This document shows positions 37,269 through 48,765 of a stretch of DNA of 64,000 nucleotides, piece by piece. Source of the DNA: Dimorphilus gyrociliatus (lineage: Eukaryota > Annelida > Polychaeta > Dinophilidae); contig CAJFCJ010000004.1 in the NCBI GenBank assembly GCA_904063045.1, positions 1,233,713 through 1,297,712 of the forward strand, in the 5' to 3' direction. Both the position numbers and the translations under genes were made by a program. Every line of letters starts with the position of its first letter. Position 1 is the first letter of the stretch. Below the pieces are notes generated by a model that was given only the letters and a program-made list of their open reading frames with translations, had not been told where the DNA came from and did not search any database.

Positions 37269-40200
37269 CTAATAGGCAGCACAGGTTTGACAACATTTTT
37301 CTCGCATAAAATACGAACTACACTTCATAGCATCCCTATAGAAATTACAAATACTTGGTGATAAACGATCGCCAAAAAGGCAGTTTACATCATTAGATGC
37401 CATTCGACGACATGTTTCGCAGCAGTGGCGTCGATTTGCAGTAGAATAACAGTCACGTCTGTTCAGGCGACTGCAAAAATTTGGTATGCGATCACCATAC
37501 CAGCAATCGCGTATGGTAGAGCGGAACTTTAAACATGATTTGCAGCAGGTGATTTCCACCTTTTTAAAATAGCACGATCGCTTTTCAATGATGTTACAAT
37601 ATTGTTTTTTGTCACCATATTTACAATTAGCAGGGCCTGTGTTGAATTTTTGGCAAGTTTTACAGCAATCTGTTTCCAGTTGGTAGCAATCGCTAGGAAT
37701 TAGGGCGTTGCAGGAGGAATTTTTATCTCCATAAGCGCATTGCTGATTCGAGGCGTCCCAATAGGCTCGGCAAGTAGCACAGCAGACTACTTCAAAATCG
37801 TAGCATATTCCTGGACCTTCAGCGATTATCTTTTCGTCGCATCTCTTTCCCTAGAAACAAACCGAAGTAGAAGAACAATAATAGAGGAACTATTAACCTA
37901 TTGCCATTTTCTTCGTCATTAACCTATAATCAGTCTTCCGCTTCTTAGTAGGGGTTAACTGACATATAAACGGTCATTGAGTCAATTATTTAAATAATAA
38001 CAGTTATTAATATAAGTAGCCCAAGTTCCTTTTTCCCTTCCAGCCGTCTCTTTCGCACTAACTTTACTTCTCTCTAACTAAGAGTGGATATGGTTAGGAA
38101 CTTGGTTGAGAAAATTCGAATAATCAATTAAGATAAAAGAAACAAAAGTAATTACAAATTGAGTCTAAAAAAGAAAAACAATGCTCTTAATTCATCTCTT
38201 TTTGTCAAAAGACTTAAATTTTAGTATGAATATTTCATTATTAAAATACTGTATATCTAGGTAAATATAATTAAAAAAAGGCGTTTCTCAAATATTTCCA
38301 ACATTTTAGGATATAATCTTATATAAGGAGCTTAAACGTGTAAGAAGCTCAATTAACCTGAAAGAGAGTTATATGATGGCGTATTATAAAATCCTTAGGA
38401 ACTCTTTCTCCTTTTCTATTTGTCACAATCATAAACCTTTTACTATATTTTTATACGAATACTGACAGTTCTATTATTTTACAGTTAGCTTTCAATATTA
38501 ACTGTAACTGATAGATTAATTATTACAATACAAAATTTATCTTTATTAAGTTATACCTTCAGATTATTTGATAATTTAGTTGCTTGGACTTGAGAGGAAT
38601 TTGTAAAATCTATGCATCCGGTTCCGGGCTCTGGTTCCGTTTCATTAGGCGATCGGAATTTACAAGTTTTGCAACAAACTTCAGGACTATAATCGCAATC
38701 GGAAGTTTTGCATAACGTTGATATATCACCGTATTCACAGCCTAGAACTTGAAATTTTCTTTGACAGGACTCACAACAAAAAGGGGCATTGTAATAACAT
38801 TCGGTTTCATGCATGTACTTGCACTCCCTGCCCTTTTCGCAGGGCGCCAATTCGCCCTTATTCATTAGCGCCATTCTATGCAGTAAATTCGTCGAATTCG
38901 TCCTGGGAATTTGGATTGTATAGTATGTAGAATCGATATTTAATACTCCTGTCTGTTTATGTTTGAATAAAGATACAAAAAAAGAAGAGATAAAACATCT
39001 AATCTAATCTATCATAATTAAAACATATGTTAATCTACTGTTTTCCCTAAAAGAAATATGTAAAAACAGAGAATTATTACATAGTAGAGGAATAAACCAC
39101 TTGTACGGTTTACCGCTGTAATAACCAAGATTTCTCGGCTCTGTTCCGATCTTGAGATATAGATGGCGCTAGCCTGTCAAAATGTTAAGTAAAAGGGTAA
39201 AAAAGAAACAAATCAAAGGAGACAGAATATACATATAAAAACAAGCGAGCGCTAATTGATTGTTTAAGTTTTTCTTTTGTATAATGTATAATACAACTGA
39301 AAACTTTAGATAGAATTACTTTTGTTTGTAAAATTCCAATTAGGTATACATCTTAACTTTTTTTTTACATTAATCTTTGCACTAAAAATAGCTGCAACAG
39401 CATCTTAATGTTGATTTAGTAAAATAATGGATTCTTTGATACACGTCCAATCTATAATGACGTATAATACAAATACAATCTCTTGTACATGTGTATATAA
39501 ATATATATCCTGCTGGATTGTTTATAATGAATATCATTGAATGGTCCATACTCAACTAAATAATAACTAATTTTTGTAATTAGAAGGGAAAAATTTACTC
39601 AACAAAGTAATTGTATAGAGAGTTAAATAATAGCCTATGTTAGTCCATGTATATGTAATTTACATATATACAGTATATATATATATACATATACTAATAT
39701 ATAAAGTATATACCATAGCGCAGTGGTTTTTACCTTTTACTTAACTAAATTAAGAGTACAGCTTCTGTCTCTATTATTTAGAAATGTGTTAAATATATCT
39801 TTTCCTTTCCTTCTTCTTAATCGTCTACTCTTTTTTTAACTGTTTAAACATTCTTCGAAAGTATATCAACTATCCCCTCTTACATTAGGAGGTTAAGGTC
39901 TTAGAGAAGATAAAAACCCTCTCCAACTAAAAACTGACCTTAATGACTAATTGAAAGGTATAAAACAATTAAAATCAAGTATTTGCGGTCCATATTCTAG
40001 ATTAGTAGGGAAGAAAAAAAACATGTAAGGAGTAACTACAAGGTCGACTAAATTCATCAAACTAAGCTATTTTAGGTGCATATTTCTATGGATTTTTATA
40101 GAGCTCGTGCTGTTTGATAAATAGAATTCTTTTTCTTGACGGATTCTTTTAGGCGTTTCCAATAAAAATAGTTATAACTTTTTTTATCTTAATGATTCTG

Positions 40201-40386
40201 TTTAAAGAAAATCAAGTAATCATATTTACCAGTTTATTCTAGCAAAAAATTAAACTTATAAATTCTGATTAATTTTACAGTGCAAATAGTTGTATCAAGC
40301 GTAAAATAAATTCTATCGAAATGAGAAAACAAAAAGAAAATTAGCTTATTCTATATAGGCAATAAGAAATACCATATACTGTATAT

Positions 40387-40423
<37 letters not shown>

Positions 40424-40732
40424 TATATATTTGGGGAATATCGTTAATCCTTCATTTTAAGCTTATTAATAGTCGACTAAAGTTTATATACTTACAAGAT
40501 CATTGCTAAAAATATCCCGTTGGACATTAGATGTTCTTCTTAATGATTTTCTATCTAAGAAACTATAGTAATCGTTTGAAAAATTGAACACAGTAACTGT
40601 CATCCATTGCGGTAAATTTGGCCATGTAACATTAATATTTGGTATAAATTTGACATTATCGTCTAATCTAACACTTAAAAATAATTGTATAAAAACAAAG
40701 AAACATGTATCTAACAGTTTATGAAAATTCAT
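37269..40732 (-). CDS. Secreted protein with seven tandem PLAC-like cysteine modules (4 exons, 428 aa)
   Basis: Exons: 40496-40732, 39098-39173, 38557-38948, 37269-37850. Phases are 0, then 1+2, then 0, with stop TAG at 37269. The ATG at 40732 opens a hydrophobic signal peptide (LLDTCFFVFIQLFLSV). Residues about 45-135 contain several N-x-S/T sites and loosely resemble the spacer region of ADAMTS-like proteins (ILVITAVNRTSG). Seven cysteine modules follow, at about 141-166, 175-200, 216-262, 273-301, 311-341, 351-381 and 392-425. The later ones share C-x-[YF]-G-D-x(4-6)-C-x(3-8)-C-x(5-8)-C-C-x-x-C. That six-cysteine layout with the CCxxC end is typical of PLAC domains, which usually occur once at the C terminus of ADAMTS, ADAMTSL and papilin. 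There is no metalloprotease or thrombospondin repeat. An extracellular matrix role is inferred. ShK-type domains are the main alternative reading. Confidence 0.72.
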
Positions 40733-42926
40733 TTTCAGCTTTCTATCATATTTACAAATCAACTCTCTCTAAACTTGTAAATTGTTGAAAGTAATAAAAA
40801 TAACTTTGGCCAATCTCAATCACTCCGGTTCGTCGATATTGCTTTTTTGTATTGCCTATTACGAGGCCTAACAAATAGTAATAAGTTTACATATTTTCTC
40901 TTATTTAATAACTTTTCCTCTTTTTATTCGAAAATTAAATATATATATATATATATATTATATCTATATATGTATATATATAGATAGATAGATAGATATA
41001 TTGTACTAGATATATTGTCACAATACACACTTATATAAAATATTCAATTTTGTAATATAAAGTTTCAAGTATCTTTCTGAAAGAAGTAAGAAAACTCATA
41101 AATAAAGCTTTCTATTATAAATCTTTATATCTTTATTTAACAATGGCAGAGTTATGACGGAAGTATTCTTAAAAGAGAAATAACTAAAATGAATGACTCA
41201 AATAGGAATATTTTCACACGTTTTTAGATAATGAGATATATTGTTAGAGAGGACTTCTGTGTCGTCTTTTATTCCTAGTTTATACAATATATATATATAC
41301 AGCACATATATATTTGCTAATTCAGACAGATATTCTATCTTATTGAGAATTCTCCCATTATCCTATTTAAGCCAGAGGATCTTAAGAGTTATCAATTAAT
41401 TATTTGTTACGTTTCTTTATTAGAGCAGAAAGTTCTTAAATTGACTCCTCTGCAATTTTTTTAAGTCTGCTCGTTTGATGAAAATGTAGTAAAAAGAGTT
41501 AAAAGCTTACTAATGATAGTTAATCAACCAACTTTTAAATATAAAGTATTGCCTTAAGATGTTAAGAAATTATACCTTTTTCATTTTAAGTTAGGAACCT
41601 AGTCTAAGTACTTAATAGTTATGTTAGCGAAATTTATCATGTATAACGTTCATACCAGACAAGAACTATAGGTACCTAAAAATATCATATATGAAGAAAA
41701 TCTCTTCGTTGCTTTGTAATCCAAGTCAATGATGTCCTTAAGCTAAGTTATATAAGCAAACACCATTAAAAGAGTTGTTTTAAGTAAATTTCGACTTTCG
41801 ATAACTTTCTTTAAGGGGGAACATAAGAAAATGGAATAATATAACATCCTTTTCAGCTTTTCCTCTTCTATCAAATTTATTGTACCTGCCTTCTAAAAAA
41901 TTCTTTTCTCTTTTGAAATCTGATCAACAATAAAAGAAAATATTTTAAAAGGAATTTTTATGTTAGCGAATGGAAAACTGGAAAAGAAAATATAATATTA
42001 AGATATAACAGTATCTAACATACTGACCATAAATCGTTCTAATAAATAAAGAAGATTATTTAGGAGCTCGGACTATAAGGTCTAAATTTTCTATGGACTG
42101 AGGGCTCCTTCAATTATATATATAGTGTACACATATATTCAACTTGATTACAAAATATTCCCTTATACTCTTTGAACAAGTGTAACTTATTCTGTATTTT
42201 TATCTTTTCAATTTTTCCAAAAAGGAAAGAAAAAAGGTTAAAAAAGAGATTCATTGTATATGATTCGTTATTTGGTAAAAAAGAAAAGAAAAGAGAGAGA
42301 ATAAATAAAGAAATAGCTAATTCTTCTTCATCTAACTGACATCAAATAATACAATGTATAAATTTAAAAAAGGATATAATACATATATCGTCGCACTGTA
42401 TACATTGTCTTAAACATTATACGAACATTATTGTATATGAAGATAGGATTCAGTTCAAAAATGTGCAAAAAAAATGCATATATATACATATTTAATATAT
42501 ATAATGTATATATAAATGATATGTCTTTCAGTTTAAAATATGAATAGAACAAAATCGTTAAAATGTATACATAAAAAAATTAATAAATATCATAGATTTG
42601 AATAATTTTTGTATCAAATTTTTATTTTTGAAATACGTTCTTGTATGTTTCTTTTTTCATAAATTTTATAAATTGCTTGTCTTCTTCTTATGATAAAATG
42701 ATTCTTGGAAATTTTCTATTTTAACCAAGTCATAATATTTGTTTCCTCCTTAGGAAAATGGGAGCATGAATAAAACTAATAAAATTTTAACCATAATATT
42801 TGTTTTATCAAGGAGGTTTTTCTGCGTTAATACTTTCGGAATGAGACAACATATTTACACACTGTTATACGTATGTTATGCAGTTATAAAGATTAATAAA
42901 AACATAAAAGCATCAATCAGCATCAA
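40733..42926. other. Intergenic region with TA and GATA-type tracts
   Basis: About 2.2 kb between the PLAC-protein start and the muscarinic receptor stop codon. It contains a TA tract followed by (GATA)n at about 40937-41000 and a TACAGCACATATA variant near 41290. No exon is supported. It should include the receptor's 3' untranslated region. Confidence 0.5.
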
Positions 42927-45223
42927 TCAACTTCTAGACACAGTTAATGGTCGCTTCTTGCGCCATCTACAAGTCAATATTCGCCAATACGTCCTCCTAA
43001 AGTTAGCGTTACATAAAGCGTAGCAAAGTGGATTTATTGTACTATTTATATAGCATAGCCAGTACCCTAGAAAAAATAATGAAAGTATAAAAATGTTTAT
43101 TAAGAAATTAGATTTTTAGAAATGGGTGTCTTTAGTCTACGAGATAAAGAGATAAATCGAAAATAAGAAAATGAAAAGTTAGAGAAAGTTGGAAAAAAGA
43201 AAGGAAGAAAGAGAGCGAGAGAGAGAGATAGAGAAAGAGAGGAGAGATTAGAGCGTGTGTATGTGTGCATGTGTACAGGAAGAAGTGAGGAAGAGAAGAG
43301 ATGAAATAAATAATGGAGAGAGGGGTTCAACATATTTTCTCAATAAATTTTTATAGGAAATAGATTAATATTGTCTCTTTCTTTCTTTCTTTCTTTCTCA
43401 CTCACCCACTCTCACTCTCTCTCTCTCTCTCTTTTCACTTTTCTTCCTATCTTTCTCTCTTTCTCTCTCTCTCTCTTTCTCTCTCTATATAGATATATAT
43501 TTCTCTCACTCACTCTCTCTTTCTCGTGAAAAACAATTAGTGTATAAATTAGCTTATCTGAATTCAATTTTTCGAGAATCAATTAAAAGTTAGGTACTTT
43601 CCTTCTTCTGTTAAAAAATACGGTTGAAAATTTGGCTTTTTGTTTTGTTCAATGAGTTTAAAAATAAAAAAAGAACTACAAAAAAGTGAATTTGTGTTTT
43701 CTAGGAAAAGAAAAGCTTTAAAATTATGCTTCTGTATAGAGCAAATTTAAAAAAAAGAAGGAGGACATTAGCCTAGAGTCTACTTTAAAAGTCCTCATAG
43801 TGTCGATATTCAAATGAATGTTAATTATTTTGAAAGAAGATATTTACCTATACCATAGACTGTCTCGTGGACAAATCCTGGCTGAAAAGCTTCAACAAAA
43901 ACAAACAAGTTGTAAGGCGTCCAAGTAATTATAAAGGCTAGCAGAATAGCACTCAATGTCTTGGCAGCCTTCGTGTCTTGCTTCCTTTCGTGACCTCTCC
44001 TACGTTCTTTGTGATTCGGTAATTTCCGAGTTCTTTTCAAAAGTTCTTCTTCCGTGTCGTCCTCGTTGTACATCTTTATGGAAGCTTTAGAACTTCCTTC
44101 TTCTGGAAGTTTGATTAAAATTGTATATGTATCAGCAATATCATCAGGTGGTTTTGAAATGAGAGGTATCATTCTCTCATTCTTTCCATTTTGCTTAGGT
44201 GATGTATTACTCCATTCGTCTTCATGATCAGTTTCATCTGCTTCATCAATTTTGCAACATCTCCTCCAACAATACCTATTTCTCCTATTTGAAATCTCTT
44301 CATCGGAATCCGTAGAATGAGCTTGTAACTTCTCTAACCCCCTTTGTCTCTTTTCAGTTTCTAAGTAGATTTTGAAGTAAAGCACACACATAATAAAAAC
44401 AGGAAGGTAGAAGGCTGCTATAGCTGTTGCTATTGTCACATACTGATTACTCTTTAAGAATTGGATATAACAATCGTCCTCAGGAACAGTTCGACGGCCC
44501 TCTAAGTGTGGCCAACCATAAATCCAAGGTGTCCAAAGTATTATTGAGACGACCCAGGCGCAGAAAATCATAATTGCTGCTCTTTTTGGTGTTCTTTTTG
44601 CTCTATAGGTTAGCGGTCTAGTTATACTCAGATACCTGAATAGGAGGGTATGCAAAAACTTTACGTAATAATTAGCGATATTTATACGTACGACGGGGAT
44701 TTAAGGCCCCGATTTATAATTGATCCTTATTTATGAAATAGGACTTTAAAACGACTTGATTATATATTCTGTGGCGTTAACGTTTTTGATTGCTTAAAAG
44801 GAAATAAATAATAAAGCGAAAAGTCCCTTTGAAAGTGATAAAATTTTACGTGACTAGCTAACGAACTAACTCAAATTACCTGTCGAAGCTAATCAGTAGA
44901 AGATTAGCAACGCTCGCATTGCTCATAGTATAATCCAAAGACAGCCATAAATCGCAGGCAATTCCACCCAACGGCCAGGACCTTCTTATTAATTGCACAG
45001 TATACAAGGGCATTGAGAATAGGCCTATAGCTAGATCAGCGACGCTTAAGCTGAGTAAGAAATAATTGCTAACGGTTTGTAATTGCTTGTCCATCTTGAA
45101 GCTGATCATAACCATTAAATTTCCGCCCGCCGTAAGAGTGGCGATAATCGTAACGATAATGGAGACAATAACGATTTCGGATAGGGAAGCCTGGTCCCCG
45201 GAAGTGGAATTAGTCGAATTCAT
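42927..45223 (-). CDS. Muscarinic acetylcholine receptor (3 exons, 423 aa)
   Basis: Exons: 44880-45223, 43848-44635, 42927-43066, joined in phases 2+1 and 1+2. It is a rhodopsin-family receptor for acetylcholine in the plasma membrane. The N terminus has NST glycosylation sites. Helix 2 has D63. Helix 3 has the amine-binding aspartate D97 in [11 protein letters not shown], then D114-R115-Y116 followed by [14 protein letters not shown]. Helix 6 reads [11 protein letters not shown] with the muscarinic Tyr-Asn pair. The last exon, missed by simple frame scanning, supplies helix 7 as [19 protein letters not shown] with N389-P390-x-x-Y393. These are hallmark muscarinic residues. Intracellular loop 3 is short (about 120 residues), acidic, and has a WRRCC cluster. 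A strong acceptor (TTCTATATTGCAG) lies 11 bases before the ATG, so an upstream noncoding exon or trans-splicing is likely. The G-protein class cannot be read with certainty. Confidence 0.93.
43196..43246 (+). repeat. GA tract in muscarinic receptor intron 2
   Basis: A GAGAGA-rich stretch on the plus strand, about 130 bases from the start of the last receptor exon. It gives a polypyrimidine run on the transcribed strand that might affect splicing of that exon. Confidence 0.85.
43374..43524 (+). repeat. CT tract in muscarinic receptor intron 2
   Basis: (CTTT)n followed by (CT)n and a short TATAGATATA interruption. It lies in the same intron as the GA tract at 43196-43246 and is complementary in composition, so the two could pair in the pre-mRNA. 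Confidence 0.88.
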
Positions 45224-47228
45224 TTTTTTGGCCTGCAATATAGAAAAAGAAGCTAGAATATTGGCGAAAAACCTCTCCTTCTAATTGATTGACCAAACGA
45301 CGCAGATGCGCGTAGTTTACACACTACAGATAGGCCTAGACAGTATTGGTAGTCATTTTTCACGAGTCCTCACCAATTCCTTTTTTTTATGAATATGACA
45401 GATTTAGAGTATAATCTATCGCTTACCAACCGATTATAGCCTTTTTTTTTTACTTTGTTAATTATGTACAATCATTCCTTTTATTCCATTAGCATAAAGT
45501 ATTGAAAAGACTTTTTCCTTCTTCATAATTTATTTATGCTAGTTTACATTACAAAGTTCAGAAATATTAATATTTATTATAATAATAGGCAATTTTACAG
45601 TTGTTTCAAAATATAATAAAACCCTTATAACTCTTATTTAAGCCCTTTTTATCAACCAATAACGCATCTCTATGTATAATACCTTTTTATAAAAATAGAT
45701 TATTTCTTTGTATCCGAAAGCCAAAATAGGGTATGAGTAGTTTAATGTAAACTAATATAAGTAAATCCATCTCCTCTGGTTAATAAGAACAAAGAGAATA
45801 GTAAAATATCCTGATTTTGGGTCATTTACAGTTAAATTATCTTGCTGATTTAGTATGATTCTGTTGGTCAGTGGCGTGACAGGTTGAATAAAATGATGAG
45901 TGATCAAAAGACATGCGAGTATATATATATATACAGTATATATATTTATATTAGAATATTTATATATGTTCTAATGAAAAATTACTCTATTTTTAACTAA
46001 ACACAAGTATAATATAAATCAAAATACAGTATACAGTATATTATAAAAACTGCAAAATTTTCTACAGCAATTATTAAGTAATATATTGAATTTTTATCTA
46101 TTTTATCTTGAATAAAAGCTACCTACTATTCTTCTGAGTTTGTAAATATTAGTGCAATATTAATAGATCCATTTTCCATTTATAATCCACGTTTGCCTCC
46201 GAAAAAAAACTATACAAAAAATCATGGTTATAGAGTATGTATCGTCTTTTACAAGTCCGCTGACTAGATGAATCTAACCGTCCGTAGGAAAGTAAGATTC
46301 GGCTATTCATCAAAGTTTCTCACATAAAATCAACACGAATTTCCATCGTTTATCATCCAAGCCAATTTCGGTTATTATCCCAAGCGTTTTTTCACGCCTA
46401 CACGGCGATTTTATCACCACAGTATAAACAATGCTGTTTATTATATAAGAGTTTGAGTTACTCTTTAGCAAAGTTACTTTGGAAGCATATCGTTGTTTGC
46501 ATGTTTGAAATATTGACCTAAATTGTACTTTTATGACTATAAGCTACAGAAAATAGGCCTTTTACAGACTAGTTTGATGGAGTCTTATACAATTTGTTTT
46601 GTTTATCAAATAAGAGATCGATTTACCCTAGTTGAATAACTTCGGATGCATCACTAATGCATTTAAAGGCTTACATTGCTAGTAGACGCATTTGTAATTG
46701 AAAAGACTCCCTTCTTGAAAGTCTCTTAGAATGGAGAAATATCAGTTTCTTTTTTAATTTTTTTTCTTCTTTCCTTGTATATTGTCAACAAGAATGCCCC
46801 GAAAAGGATAGGAGAAATACAATATATATATAAAATTTATATATATATATATATATAAATCGCATATATAAAATGAATCTTTTTGTATACTGTATAGAGT
46901 ATAGCATATTGCATATTGGTAGTTCATCATTGAGCTGAGGGTATCTCTCTTTCCTCTCTCTTTTTATTATCTAGAACGTACTTAAAAATGTACTAGAACA
47001 CTAATAAGCATTAAAAATGATCATTACTACCTGATAAAGAAATAAAAATAAAAAATGGCTAAAAATAGCCGAATATTTTACCCTTTTCTAAGAAAGTTCT
47101 AATACTCTAGGTCATGACTTGACGAAAAATGACATGCAACCTTCTTTCATAATCATGAAAGCAAAAGGGAGTAATAGACCGTGCATACCCAATTGCTGTT
47201 TTTTGAATGAAACCAAAATGTTTTCAGG

Positions 47229-47301
47229 CTATTTATCAGCGGAAAGAATTACAATGACCTCTCGCAACTAAGCCACTTACTAGTCGTCAATAATTCAGTT
47301 T
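47229..47301 (+). repeat. Copy A of a local three-copy repeat
   Basis: Shares CTATTTATCAGCG, an AATTAC core, CTAAGCCACTTA and CGTCA-TAATTCA with copy B at 48428-48499, in the same order and spacing. Divergence is modest. Confidence 0.6.
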
Positions 47302-47904
47302 GGGTTGTATAGGATTTAAAATAAAATTATTTTTTTTAATCGCATTTTCTATCTATTTCTTAAACTATAAAGCTAAATCTTTACAATCAAACGCGTACAT
47401 TTTTAAATAGATTGTACAGATTAACGATATTACAGTTTATTAAATTATTACATAAATTATAAAATTAACGAGTCTATGATGTATTTAGTGTTATCGTTAA
47501 TAAAACCTTTTAAATATATAGATATATTCTTTTTAAAAGACTGATTCTAGAGACAAATATTTTCTACTTAGAAAAATTAATAACGTTGTGTTAATTAAAT
47601 AATTTTTATGCTATTAATAGAATATTTAAGAACGGATATTATAACGGGAAAAAGTTTAATTAAAAGTTATTTCTTCAACTTTTAGCTTAATAAATAGAAA
47701 TTTTAAGTTGTTTTTGTCAAAGAAAAAGAAATTTAATTTAATTTCTTCTTCTTCCTTCTCCTCCTACTCCTCCCCCTCCTTTTCTTTTGCTACCCTGACT
47801 TTTGTTGTTTTTTCTTACTACTGCTTCCTTTAGTCATTGAATTAGAAATATAAAAAAGGATAAAACATCTGCCTGTAAAAACAGCAGGACGCCATCTTTA
47901 AGGG

Positions 47905-47955
47905 ACTAATTGTAAGATCAGCTAAGCACTAGGGAGTCGTCAGTAATTCCTCCCC
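47905..47955 (+). repeat. Copy C of a local three-copy repeat (shorter)
   Basis: Matches the right half of copies A and B: a TAATTGTAAGATCA block, CTAAGCAC, a small deletion, then GTCGTCAGTAATTCCTCC. It is weaker than the A-B pair. Confidence 0.45.
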
Positions 47956-48427
47956 ACGGCTTTTCTAATTCTAAACTGTCTACCCGGAGAAATCATGAAG
48001 AAATCTCGTTCTTATACAACTGTTTGTTTGAAGATACTAAAACAGTACGTCAAGTGTCAAAATCAATGCAGTTGAATGTTACGTAATATTATAAATAAGT
48101 TATAAATAACAAATCAAAAACATTATTAAAGCGAGATAAGAATAATAATAAAGAAAAACTGAGAAAAACAGAATGTAATCTCATTTGTTGAATGAAATCA
48201 AAAACTTGGAAGCAAAGTTCTCTAATATTATTATCTTTAACAGTATTATATTACTATACATTACATTGTTGTATTTATAAAAGAAATATTTAGGGGCGTC
48301 TTAGATATTATTAATGGGAAATGTTTATCTATTCGAAAGCAAACGCCTTTGAATGAAATGAAGCGAGGAAAGTCTTTTTGTACATACTCGGTTAAACTTA
48401 CTGAATCAAAATCCAACTGCTTCCGCA

Positions 48428-48499
48428 CTATTTATCAGCGCAACCAATTACGATCACCTAAGCACCTAAGCCACTTAAGAGGCGTCACTAATTCATCCC
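48428..48499 (+). repeat. Copy B of a local three-copy repeat
   Basis: Partner of copy A. It contains CTATTTATCAGCG, CCAATTACGATCACC, CTAAGCCACTTA and GGCGTCACTAATTCATCC. It overlaps a 67-codon open frame that has no other coding support. Confidence 0.6.
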
Positions 48500-48559
48500 T
48501 CAGGCCTATCCAGTATAACGAAACCACGCCGGCGCTTCTCTACAATGTTTGAGAGACTA

Positions 48560-48765
48560 GAATTTTCCCTCCAGCCTAACCATTTTCACCTTACGTGCAC
48601 AAAATCAGGCCATTTAGGGATATCGTCGACGAAGAGTTGTCGACTCTGGTAATGGATGGTGATGAGTTTTTGTTGGCCTGCATCTGCCAGCTAAAATTTT
48701 TATGCTAATTATGATCATGAACCGACAGTGATTGATTGCCTATCGATTTATGAGCGTTAGATTTA
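48560..48765. other. Compositional island, candidate regulatory element
   Basis: About 200 bases of balanced composition in AT-rich surroundings. GTCGAC occurs at 48625 and again at 48639. TGATTGATTG, the classical Hox-Pbx composite word, is at 48729-48738. No reading frame of note. Confidence 0.35.

Noticed and set aside
43100-43333. Ser/Leu-rich minus-strand frame within the muscarinic receptor intron
   Set aside because: Product of the GA microsatellite. The true last exon is 42927-43066 and is read in a different frame.
48349-48552. 67-codon plus-strand frame MNEMKRGKSF
   Set aside because: It overlaps a three-copy noncoding repeat (copy B) whose other copies do not preserve the frame.
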